Shown: positions 12,741 to 24,700 of the stretch, piece by piece
Numbering within the stretch: the first letter of the stretch is position 1
Layout: each line of letters begins with the position of its first letter
NCBI GenBank assembly: GCA_003117195.1
Contig: BDSI01000142.1
Location: forward strand, 124,001 to 188,000
Origin: Eudorina sp. 2006-703-Eu-15
Taxonomy: Eukaryota; Chlorophyta; Chlorophyceae; Chlamydomonadales; Volvocaceae
Length of the DNA stretch: 64,000 bases
Direction of reading: 5' to 3'
Translations under genes and position numbers: made by a program
The notes under the pieces: generated by a model
The model's input: only the letters and a program-made list of their open reading frames with translations
The model's database searches: none
Told to the model about the DNA's origin: nothing

Positions 12741-15700
12741 GTAGGTCCTGACTACATAAGCTGTCATGTTGCAGCCATCTTTCGTTACTTGCCGGCGCCC
12801 CGAAATTATATGACATGCTGATGAACCGCCGGTATCAATCAGATAGAGTTGTAACGCGCGGGTCACCATCGATGCCATACGTCCTACCCGCCCTGTCGAT
12901 TAACCGTTGACGCGAGGCCCCTACCTGGCCTCCCCGGTGGTGCACGCAGGCCCGCTCAGACAGCAGACGACACCGCGGTTGGAGATCTTCCTTGGCGGCG
13001 GCGGCGCAACGGCCGTGGCATACCTAGAGCCGCTGATTTTCCTGGAAGCCGTCGCCGTGTGCAACTCGACCGTGTTTCCGACTGGGAGGGGCGTCCTGGC
13101 ACCTGTAGATGTGATGCCCGAGGCCCTGTTGAATTTGTCCGTCAGTCAACCCAAGAAGCTAGATGTGAGTGCATGACCTGCTGCTTCGCATCACCACATT
13201 CGCACCCGCGAGCGAGCGAGTATAGCGTGCATAGCGACATGCAGGGGTATCCCGGGTTTAGGATGATGAACGTCTATGAATACCTGATTGGAACCGTTCC
13301 AAGGCGGACCCTTCGTCCACGCACCCAACATGTATAAATAATTATTGGTTCGTTCTTAGCCTGCTGGCGTTCTCAGCCTGGCAATGCGTGCGCGCGTGTG
13401 TGGCCCCGCCCTTATGCTTGCTATACTTGCTACCACTGCCTGTCCTCCCCGTGCCTGCCCCCACAACCGGGGTCATCCCACCCCCGTGCGTGGCCCCTCT
13501 CTGCTTGCTACCACTGCCTGTCCTCCCCGTGCCTGCCCCCACAACCGGGGTCATCCCACCCCCGTGCGTGGCCCCTCTCTGCTTGCTACCACTGCCTGTC
13601 CTCCCCGTGCCTGCCCCCACAACCGGGGTCATCCCACCCCCGTGCGTGGCCCCTCTCTGCTTGCTACCACTGCCTGTCCTCCCCGTGCCTGCCCCCACAA
13701 CCGGGGTCATCCCATCCCCGTGCGTGGCCCCTCTCTGCTTGCTACCACTGCCTGGGTCAAACACCCCCCGTGCGTGCCTGCTGCTGGGCAGCCTTTAAAA
13801 AGGCATCGAAGCTCGATCATATTTTTAACTCTCTGCCAACAAAACGTCTTTATGTGTAAGCTCGAACAGTAGTCCTAAAGTCTTCTTTGCAAGGGCTCGC
13901 TCCGTCGCGCCATCCGGTCATCAGATGAATGGACGGTTCCCCACTGATCGATGGATGGGCCGCATGAACTTTGCTGTGTGCGTGGGGTTCCTCGAACTAG
14001 GCAGGGCTGCATGAACGCTGCTGCGTGGGGTTCCCCGAACTATCTAGGCAGGGCTGCATGAACGCTGCTGCGTGGGGTTCCCCGAACTACTAGGCAGGGC
14101 CGCATGAACGCTGGCAGGCAAACCAACCTAGCTAGGACAAACCTCCAGCAAGCATGCGGCTGGAGTAGCGGGAGGATATACATATCCACCAACGAGGTTT
14201 CACCAACTCTATTACCGGGAGATACAGAACTGTGTTTACTTAATTTACAGCTGCAAAGGTTAGACGCAGGCGCAGCGTGCGTCGATTAGGACGATAATGT
14301 TTGGATCGATTGGAGTAATTAGAGTGATCCGCTTCGTTCGACGGGAAGGCACGCACGGCAGCCCTGCCGGCTCTTAAGCCGGGTTGTCGCGTCCAAGCCC
14401 CGTGGCGCCCAAGCTAGGCCTCCTTCAAGAAAACGTTTCGACTGCAGTGTACATATGTATGTACCAGGCGCCTTCGCCGCAGGCGCAAGCTGTGTGCTGC
14501 TAATAATCATAATAATGCTGCGGACGAATACACCAGCCATTCTATCGTGCTATCGTATTTATCCGCCTCCATCGATGCCGCCTTGCTTGTGGTGCACCGC
14601 GTCCAAGTAAATTATCAATAATACATGTAGTTACTTAGACCTGTTGCAGCCGTTGCTAGCTGTGTACTTGATCGTTCGATCGTTCCGTCGTTGAAACTTG
14701 ACGTAAAGACGCATGCTCTCACTTATCGACTCCGTCGCAGGCGTTTGTGGGAGAATTGTCGGATATCGCCAGTGGAAAATCAGCATCTGCGCAGGAGCGG
14801 TGGCAGCTGTGGTTGTGGGACCGCTACCACACCTGCAAAGCAGGATTGATCCAAGTCAGCGCCACGGGAAACCCCACCCTCCATGCCCTGGACCGGCCGT
14901 GCCGCTGGCGGCTGCCTTTCCTCTGCATGTCTGAAGCAGACCTGCCCTCACGGGGCGGGCGGCGGGCAGCTGCTGATGAGGAACCGCTGGCCAAGAGGGT
15001 GATGGATGATGACTCAGAAGAGGGCGGCAACAGGGTCCCAGATTCTGTGAGTCACTACGCAGTAGTGCAACGAAGGATGGTAGCTCGCTAAGCTCGCTGG
15101 AAGCGGCTTCGGCGGATACTGGGCACAAGCTGTTCAGCTGTATGTGGCGTTTAGGCTGGCCTACGTCCTTACACATAGCTAGGGCCCGGCGGCCTTGCTT
15201 GGCTTCTAGACGGCGGCAGTCTGGGGCACGGCAGTCTGGGGCAGCGCCACATGCATGCAGGATGCGTGCAACCGCTTACACGAAGCATACGAACGTGCAT
15301 CCGCGTATGTAAAGCTCGCAGTCACGGCACACATACCGTGTGAGTGCGTATATGTATGTTCGCATCATGCACATCTTTTTTCATCTAATCCGCCTTGGCA
15401 TGCATGCCCGTGCGTATGTTGTACGTCCGCGCGCGCGCTCACGCATTTAACGCATTCGGGTTACTCGGCCTCGGTGCTTGTGAGCCCAGCCACCGTAGCC
15501 ACCGTATCTGCTTGTTATAAACTGCAGGGACTCTCGTCGTCATACTGGTACCAGGCGTACTACGATAAGGTTCGGCTGCAGCCCAGCACTTACGGAATGG
15601 GCCCCGACCTGTCGGGCATGGAGCTGGTGTACTCGAGTGCCGTTCTGGGATCAGCGGAGGCCGCCAGTCCTAGCGATGATGATGAAGATGACGACGGCGC

Positions 15701-18700
15701 GACAGCCTTCGACCAATCCGATGACTTCTGGGCGCACGGCCCCGTGGTGACAGCCCTCTTCAGTAGCAGGTCAGTCTCGCGAGTGATGCGTGGTTGATTG
15801 ACGTCGACCGCGGATGTGCGTGCGGCGCACCCGCCCGTCCACGGCGGACAAGTAGGGGTCGGCTTCCTTGAAGCCGGAAAAAGGGCGGGGCCCCCACAAT
15901 CCGTACAGACCGCTTGCTTTACAACGGAAACTCTGTTACCGCGCAAGAGTGTGAGATAGTGAAAGGGTGCCATTGAGGGTGTCGTTGATGTTGAAGGTGT
16001 CGTTGATGTTGACGGTGGAACGGCGTGCATAGTTGAGCAAGGTAAAGCAGGTAGGGTAGCCCCGAAACCTACGCGCCGCCTCATCGCATCTGCATTATTA
16101 TTGTAACGCTAGACGCCTCTGCACTACCACATCCGTCTGTCAAGCAGATATCAAAAAGCAAGCTTGAAGCATTCTTGTTTTCCGTGAAGCTGTAGTTGTT
16201 TGGTCCGCTTCAGTTGCAAGCCCGCAGCAGACGTGAACCTCTAAAGTTTGCCATCAATAGTTACATAGCAAATATAAGGCATAACCAGGGTGCGAAAAAG
16301 CCGCGGTGAGACCCGGACTTCGGCCATCGGAACTGGAGAACTTGTTGGTACTCGGTATGCTATCCCTTTGCATTTTGAAATTTTGATTCAATACGTATTG
16401 TTGAATTGTATTCATCTGGCAAGACAGAAAGGCAAATCTTGATGTTGGTGGCATCTTTCAAACATCAGAACACTATGGACGTTCAATTTAGCACGCGCTG
16501 CCCATTCCTAATCCAAGTATTTATCACGCGGCACCCGTTGAAACAAATATGAGCGCGAGAGGCGTTGGGTGGACGTGGACCCGGGTCCATGGAAACCGCA
16601 GAGCTTTACTTTGACCATTTGTGCGCAAAGAATTTTTTTCAGCCAAACCAAGGATACCTTGCAATAGAGGACAATTAATATGACAAACATAGCGAATTAG
16701 TTTAGCGGATAATGAACGTTTTGCCGTTACCGGACACACGGACACACGGACACACGGACACACGGACACACGGACACACGGACACACGGACACACGGACA
16801 CACGGACACACGGACACACGGACACACGGACACACGGACACACGGACACACGGACACACGGACACACGGACACACGGACACACGGACACACGGACACACG
16901 GACACACGGACACACGGACACACGGACACACGGACACACGGACACACGGACACACGGACACACGGACACACGGACACACGGACACACGGACACACGGACA
17001 CACGGACACACGGACACACGGACACACGGACACACGGACACACGGACACACGGACACACGCACGGACACACGGACACACGGACACACGGACACACGGACA
17101 CACGGACACACGGACACACGGACACACGGACACACGGACACACGGACACACGGACACACGGACACACGGACACACGGACACACGGACACACGGACACACG
17201 GACACACGGACACACGGACACACGGACACACGGACACACGGACACACGGACATGGGCAATCCTAGGGGGCGGGACCCCCGAACGCGCTTCACGCTGGGGC
17301 CCCGCCCCAAAATAAACAATGAAACACCGATACTCACTTCGAAAGAACTTGTCTGCAGAGGAGCAGCCAACCAGCCGCGCCCGGCGTTGGCTGTACTGCT
17401 GCCAACGACTGCAGCATGCAGTACAGCAGTATGTGTGGGACTGCGTGAGCAGAATGTATACGTACGTCCGTAAATGAATGAAGCGTGCGGCGGAGAGGGC
17501 TTGCGATGCCTGCTTATAATGTTACTTTCCTCGTTATAATGTTACTTTCACTGAGGATGCACGACTTTACATACAGCATGCAGTTGTGTTCCTGTAACGG
17601 ATGTAGTAGACGTACACGTGATCACCATGTATGCGTCCCAGCAAGCGCATCTTCCGGTTCAGTAATACCTTTGTTGCAATATTGATTAATCACCCTACCT
17701 AACCTACTTACCCTGCGTCCGTCGCGGTAATTGGATGCCCTGGCGTCACGATGCTGCGTGGTAGCGACGATTTCTCCCCTCTTAGAGCTTTCAAGGTCCT
17801 TCGGCAGGACGATGGACTCGATGCGTGGACGCTGTACCGCAATCAAAGCTCAATCACCGGCCTCGTAGGTTCAAGCGAGCCAGGTGTGTTTCCCGCCACG
17901 CACTACACGCACATGCGGCTGGTAGTAGTGCGTACGTTCGTATGTCCGCCTGTTCGTTCGCCGATTTGCACTTTCTAATATTAGAGCTAAGCGCAGCTTA
18001 CCTCTGCGGAGTCTGCTAAGTCTGCTGTTCATGTGCTTGTTTGGAGTACATGTATATGCTGCGAGGGGATTTCCGTACGCGTGTGGCTTGCGCGTGTCCG
18101 TTGCGCCTGCTGCCTTTGCACTAACGAAGGGTGATGGCTGGACCGCCTTTGGATGTCACCGGTGATCCGCTTTCTTATTTCCTTATGCTTTCCCATTTTT
18201 TGGAGGTACAATTATGAAGTGGGACCCACAGGTCATCAACCGGATCACGGCTTTTAGGGTGACAAACTATATTGCGCATGTCTGTCGTACTAGTCGTACA
18301 AGTCATAGGCACGATGAGGGAGTCCTTTGACAATGTACGCACGCTCCTTGCCTGCGCCCCAACGTCCCCATGATCCCCGCTCTTTGCTTGAGTGGATAGG
18401 AGTGCACTTTGAGCTGTACAACGTGGGCCCATTCAACGACTACATAATATCAGTGCAGGCGAGTCAGTGATGATAATAGATTTGGGGTTTGTACATATAC
18501 AAATGGTGTTGTACGTACAACCTGACCTTGAATCAACCGCTGACAAAGTTAGGTTAAATAATAATGAACAACCACAAAAAGGACTCTTAGTCCCGACCGG
18601 GCGTTCCAACGGGCCCAGATGTTGTATAGCGCGTAGGCGCAGATATCATCAACCGGCACCAAAACTCGATTGCGCACCCATCCACCACCACCACCACCAC

Positions 18701-21700
18701 CCATCCACCGACCACCACCACCACCCGCGGAGGTTACCGAAGCACAAAAAATGCCTTTCCTGGAAACCGCTTCAGACCCGCCGAATCACTGGGATTTGGT
18801 TATTACGGATATACGGATGCATCTCGTCCCCTGTACTTCTGAATGTCGCTCTCGCTTTGGACGAATAACCTCCTGTAATTGCCAAAAGTCGTCCATCCAA
18901 ATAAACGTCTTGACAGTTCGAACGCGCATTATGTATAATCTCTGCCACCTACGCTTCGCCGACTGACACAGCCACGAACCGTATACATGGGAGGCGAAAG
19001 GCCGGCCAGGGAAAAACGCCAACTTCAAAAACGCGTCGCTTTATGACCAAGGCGCACTATACATGATAATAACAGGTTAATTATCATTGAACTTCGAACT
19101 TATCGATTGCGTACACATTTGCGACAGACACTGACCGTACTGACTCATTGCCTAGTTGGTCTACAATTGGCGTACGTCTGGTGATTGGGGATTACGGACT
19201 GAATTGCACTTTCAAATACAGTTCGTTTGAACTGAAGTACATGCGCACACATCAAGCAATTTACATATAGCGAAGCCGTTTAAACATGCTCAACTACTCC
19301 TTAGTTGCAGAGCTACTTTATTAGCTGCTGGTTGCTGAAATATTTGCATAATTAAAATTATAAAAGTATACTGTTGAAATGAGCAACACTCATATACCGG
19401 CGAAATGATGCAGCAGTAATAGGACCAGTGGAGGGTCCGGCGCTTTGCTGATCACAACAGGTTATGAGCCCCGCTAGCGCATGGCGCTGCGCCGAGAGGT
19501 CGCCGGTTCGAGTCCCGCTGGCTGTTGTCCAGAGTACGGGAAGCCGGGATGAGGCAGATTGGGGAGTCTGAGTGACGATGAGTGTCGCTCAGGGGGAGTG
19601 TTGAAATGAGCAACACTCATATACCGGCGAAATGATGCAGCAGTAATAGGACCAGTGGAGGGTCCGGCGCTTTGCTGATCACAACATATACAAGTATGAG
19701 CCTTTATGAAAGTATGAGCATCGATAAGCCTCTGTACGGTTCCCGTGCAATACATTCTACCTATCCCAGGGCTGCCACAAAGAGGGGTTCGAGGTGGAGC
19801 GCCTCTTCTTCACCACCCGCACCGGCAGGCAGTACCAGCTGGGCAGGGGGCCTTGCAGCGCCATTTTCAGGTCTGTATAATAATGTAGGGGGCTGGGTGG
19901 CGAGGATGCGTGTATTTCTGTAGACAGGGTGTTAATCTGAGGTGATGATGAACTGCGTGTACTGTACCGACGCTACTATACGCTTACATAATACTTTTAT
20001 TACTACTAATTCTACTTAATAATAACACTAATAATAATAATAGCCCCCGCCTCAATTAAGGCTACATCAAGATGAAAAGAAATCTCGCGGGGGGGTGCGG
20101 GGGGGCCTAGCCTATAGGCTAGGCCCCCCCGCACCCCCCCCCCTTCATGGATAGGGGGGGAACCAGCCCTGTCGATCCCCCCCGGGATGATGGCAGGCAT
20201 GGCATTAAGTTACCGTTAGTTACCGTTAGTACCGTTACAGTGTGGATAGGCATCCGGGCCCTGTCTAAGGGTTTATGTCGCGGTTTTATATGATGCTATA
20301 GGACACCTTAAACCATCATCACACCGAACCTACGCCATACGAACCGAGGGTCCAAGGCGGTTGATCCTGCCAACTAAGGATCCCACCTCATCCATTCACC
20401 CGCACATCCGTAGAGACAGAGCGTTAAGCAATCGCCACCGATCTAGCGTGCGAATCTCAATCCATCAACTGTGATCTCAACTCCACATCTCAGCAGCTAG
20501 CCATAATCTCATGCTCCCGAACAATGTCGGGGGTCACCCTGGGCAATAAGTGTAAGCACAAGTGGTGTGCCGTTCGCAATACATTACAGATGACATATTG
20601 TGAGGACAACGCTGCACTGTCAGTTGCAGTACCGTGTATGCAGTGTACGGAATTGCAACACGCCGTGCGCATCACAAAACATATTACAGGTTTGTTAATG
20701 TGACGACATTGCGGCACAGGAAGTTGCAGTATCGTGTATGCTGCGGACGGATTTGCAATGCGTCGTCATGCGTGTGACATATTGTGTACACGTGCGGTGT
20801 ATAGTTGTGAGCCGGTGTTCATTTGACAAGGCGGATGTTGAGAATGCAAATATGGAGACCAGAGGCCGTGCAGCAGACGACAGAAATGAACTGGAGCACA
20901 AAGACAATACCGGAAAGACCTGCGTCATATAGGTAGGAACGGCCGTAATGCAAGCCCTGGCACAAAAGGCCACCAATGGAGCCCACAAATTATGAAGCCT
21001 AATGGAATCGCCGCCACGGTTGTGTGGGTGGCAGATGCCGGGTTGGAATTTATACTCTGTATTGCTGTAACGCTCATATGAAGAATGATGTGAGACCGGG
21101 GGCACGGCCCCCCGGCCCCCCTTCTTTTTTGAGTGGAAGATTAATGTGCAGTGGCCAACTTTGCATGACTAGCAGACGCTAAATTGATAACACCAAAAAG
21201 TATTACTACGCTGGGCATCACCCTGGCGTGAAGCGCGCGCTGCATGACTTGAGCGCATCTGCAAAACGACGGCTCAATGACCTGCTGACCACCAGGGTCG
21301 CAAGTACGCATGACGTTACGCGAGGTCAGAAACGCAAACGACTGCTGATGAGCATAAATATGGCAATTGAAAAGGAATGTTAGTGGTGCAAAGGCAATTC
21401 ACAGTAGTCATGCGGAAAGTAAAGTCGAAACATGAATTGTTACGAATCGCAACGTGAACGAATGGTTCACCCCGAGCCGCACCGTTATAAAAGAACGATG
21501 CAATGAAATCTTTGCTGGCTTAGAAAAGAGGAAACGGCGGGCCATACTGGGGTAGTGTGTTGCAGTCGAGCGATGTAATGGCAAGTCGGCAGCTTGGCTG
21601 TATGTGAGGCCGCCGTCTGTGGGCAAAAATGTAATCTTTCAGGAGCGTAAGTACTGTCAGCAATAGAGAACTTCGCGGAATCACAAAACAGCGCCCCAAT

Positions 21701-24700
21701 GAAAATGATAAGCGACGACCGATTTGAACCCGTTCACCGACCTCAGCAAAGAACGCTGCGCCAAAGTGCTGTATCATACAGCACAACGTGGCCTACCTGA
21801 GCAGTGGTTCATGATGTGCTATTATGTTAAGCATGTGCACATGCATGTCGCAGCGAACGGCAAGCGAGCGCGAGCGCTGTTTTGCTGTATTTGCTCGCAA
21901 GCGCAGAACGTGAAGCAAGCGGGGTTGTTTGCTCGCAAGAGGAAAAGTTGTAGTACTGTTCGTGAAGACAGGCAGGGAAGCAATAATGGTTGTTGTTTAG
22001 CTAGGTCGTCATATAAATGGCTATGGAAATACCCCAAATTCTAGGCATGTACAATCTCGCGAGCTGTGTGGCTGAGATGGCATGTACGACGGCGCGATGT
22101 GTGGCTGAGATGTCATGTACGACGGCCAGTAGTAGTTCGTCCAAAATGCGTAGCGAGGGTATGAAAGGCGGGGGCAATAATAATAATCACAATGATAATC
22201 ATAATAATAATCATAATTATAACAATAATTATAAAAATACAATATATTATTACTAAGGATGTTACAGCGGACCCCGCGGGTCATCGGTGAAGCCGACGGC
22301 GACAGCCGAGGCTTCCTCACCATACACTGCCTAAACGAACTGGCGCCACCATGGCGCTCCGGACAGGCTCCACAAGTGCACCGAAACACTCCCCGGGCGC
22401 ACACTACCGGGGAACCACCCCGTTCCCGAGAACCAACCATGGCAAGGGATAAAGCTGAGCTTAAGCCTGCTCAGGGGGAGTTAGCCACCAGGGCGCCCCT
22501 ATTAGCGAACCACCACCCCAGCCAAGGCGGGGTCACTTCTCCAGCGGTGGTCCGTAGTCTTGGAGGGCCACAATATATGATAATAAATTACATTATAATA
22601 TTATAATAAATATATTATAATATTGTTAAAATACAGAATATATAATTTAAAAATGTTAAGGTATTAAATCTATCATATTTAAATTATATATAATATTAAT
22701 ATATTAAATCATTATTATTAAATCATTATTATTATATCATATATTATTATAATGTTAACTCAGTAGTAGATAGCACATATATTAATAAACATAAAATTGT
22801 ATATACAAACAAATGGATAACAATTGCTGTGCAGAGTGGCTCCCGAATGCAGACGGCACTCGTTTTACACAAAACATATTGACCTATTGGGGCTACATGC
22901 TTGGAGGACCCGAGCTCAGCAACGGAGAATGAAGAAGGCGACTGTACGTGTGTGCGCCGTAGCATAGTATGCAGTTAAAATTGTTTGGGTGCCTGGGCCT
23001 GAATCGCGCGTGATAAGATCTTGAACGTCTCTGTGACTTCATTATCCTCCAGAATTTACTTCATTCTTCGTTATTATCCGACTGCCTTTTCTGGCCGCCC
23101 GGCTAGCTGCTCATTTCGTCATCCCTTTCGATTACTGTACCTTCGCCATGTCATCTTATGTACCCGATAGAGAGGAGGCACCGCCTAATGGCTACCTTGC
23201 GGGATTTGCCGGAGTATATAAAGCTCATGGCGCAACGGCTACCGAGCGAGAGTACAATCCAAGCATTCGACAGGTACGTTTACACAGTGTAATATTTGCG
23301 ACTGGATTTATATTACAAACGGTTCAGTCGCCTTACTTATCACTGCCGACGACACAATTTTAGGCGCGGATTGCGGGCTTTATGTTGGTTTACGGAGCGT
23401 GGCATCCACTGAGTTGGGCATAGGTATTATGGGTAACATGTCATGTACCTGCACAGGAGGCTCCAGTGCGCTGCCTACACTGCGCTGCCAATCCTTATTT
23501 AAATTACCCACGCTGTTATGACGTGTTTATTGATTCGTGGCCGAGAAGTCGTTCTGGGTAATATAGGTAATAACACGCACCGCTTGGACTCGTCCCCCTC
23601 ACGCATGGTTTTTCTTCCGTCGGGTTGCAAGCAGCTCCGTGTAATATGGGCGGCTCCAAAAGGCGCCAGCAGTCCCAGCCGCACATCCATGGTGCCTCCG
23701 GCACCGCCGAGTAACCCGGCGTGCTCCCAGGCCGCGGCTGCGACTGTGCCCTCGTGGGCTGCGATGGGCAACTCCTTTGCGCACACGGATTGTGGCAACG
23801 GCGACGGGAACGGGCCTCGGAAAGTTTGTCCAAGCAACAAGTGCTGTGGCCAATCGAAATTCCCGCCTGGCTACGAGATGTGCAGCGCCTCTGGGGCAGC
23901 TTGCAAGGTAAGCAGAGGGCATGTATGGCGTTAGTGGCGTCTGCTCGGGCATCGATGTATCTCGTGCGTGGGATGCGTTTTTGCGTGGGTGAATAAAATG
24001 TGCTGTTGGCTGTGCACCAGGACACATGTGCGTGAGTTCAAAACCGAGTGTGCAAATAGTGCAAAGCCGCGCATGCTTTAGCCATTGAGTTCACTGTTCC
24101 GCCGATACCTCGCCAACCAGCACCGTACCGTGATGGTTGCTGTCGTCTCGAACCATTGCTGTCGCTCGTCCCATTGGCGGAAATAGATGGAACAGGTCAT
24201 GTTGGCGGCTACCGGGCAATGTCTAAATTTGAATCTTTTTATCACAGCGACGCAGACGCCAGCTTGAAAGGCCGACGCAGTACTTGCTTTTTATTAGGTC
24301 GTTGATGGTTCTCAAATATTCGCAAACGACCCGGGGTTGCTTTCGTCAGAGGGCCAGATTTACCGTCTGGCTTCAATGCCAATAAGCAGTCTGTTACGTA
24401 TATGCGAAGCGACGCATAAAGTATAAGACAATTCCGCCCTCTCCGGGATTAGGGTCAGGTTATCAGGTTAAAGATCGTGTAGATCGTGAAACCCTTCACC
24501 CTCTCCGCGCACTGTTCCCTGCGACCGCGCACTCTCAGCCAAGCACGCATCTGTTTGTTCCGCACATGGTATTGCTGACGCTTACACAGGCGGGTTGCAA
24601 AGAAGGCTATGGCGCGTGTGGAGCTGACCAAATGCCCGAGAGCTACAGCATTACCTTTTCACGCAGCAACTCACCGCGATACACCGACAGAACGGTCTAC

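Larger units (their letters stand above)
12950..15046 (+). other. Gene B CTLD-like domain 1 (exons 2-3)
   Basis: Exon 2 carries [10 protein letters not shown] and [10 protein letters not shown]. Exon 3 carries [11 protein letters not shown] and [12 protein letters not shown]. The order (aromatic, EA, Cys, Gly-rich turn, Trp run, Cys, then C-x4-W-x3-FLC) resembles a C-type-lectin-like fold. No EPN or QPD calcium/sugar triad is visible, so calcium-dependent sugar binding is not implied. Gene C has the same pattern at 57644-57834 and 56646-56927. The intron between exons 2 and 3 holds two minisatellites. Confidence 0.5.
15528..17883 (+). other. Gene B exons 4-5: linker or first strands of jacalin-like module 1
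   Basis: Exon 4 ([33 protein letters not shown]) and exon 5 ([18 protein letters not shown]) align well with gene C exons 4 and 5 (HWYQIYNN, LQLIYSTSVLG, FWSFGPVVSALF; LKLLRQDDGLNAWHLYRNQ). B has an Asp/Glu-rich insert (DDDEDDDG) that C lacks. The acceptor of exon 5 at 17764 was chosen over the one at 17785 because it gives the same length as C. The fold is not recognised with certainty. Confidence 0.55.
18400..23652 (+). other. Gene B jacalin-like module 1 (exons 6-8 and start of 9)
   Basis: Exon 6 gives [17 protein letters not shown], exon 7 [20 protein letters not shown] and YQLGRGPC, exon 8 [16 protein letters not shown], and exon 9 opens with LRVIWAAP. The order (EYI-xx-V-x-G strand, V/I-xx-L-x-F-x-T-xx-GR strand, GY(L)xGFxG, then a final Trp strand) follows a jacalin-type beta-prism blade. 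The same pattern recurs in module 2 of this protein. Exons 6 and 7 have exactly the same lengths (59 and 101 nt) as in gene C. The intron after exon 6 begins with GC rather than GT. Confidence 0.6.

Noticed and set aside
13342..13872. Four overlapping 136-162 aa frames with a 26-residue repeat
   Set aside because: The 78-bp intronic minisatellite keeps several frames open; it lies inside a gene B intron.
16731..17250. CRISPR-like array
   Set aside because: The repeats are 8 bp and contiguous with no spacers; the sequence is eukaryotic.
16524..17473. Open frames of 170-250 aa with SVCPCVRV or RTHGHTDT repeats
   Set aside because: They are translations of the 8-bp satellite, open in all frames because the unit length is not a multiple of 3.
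19372..19459. Hammerhead ribozyme in the TRIM LTR (retrozyme)
   Set aside because: A hairpin GGACC...GGTCC is present, but the CTGATGA and GAAA core elements are missing on both strands.
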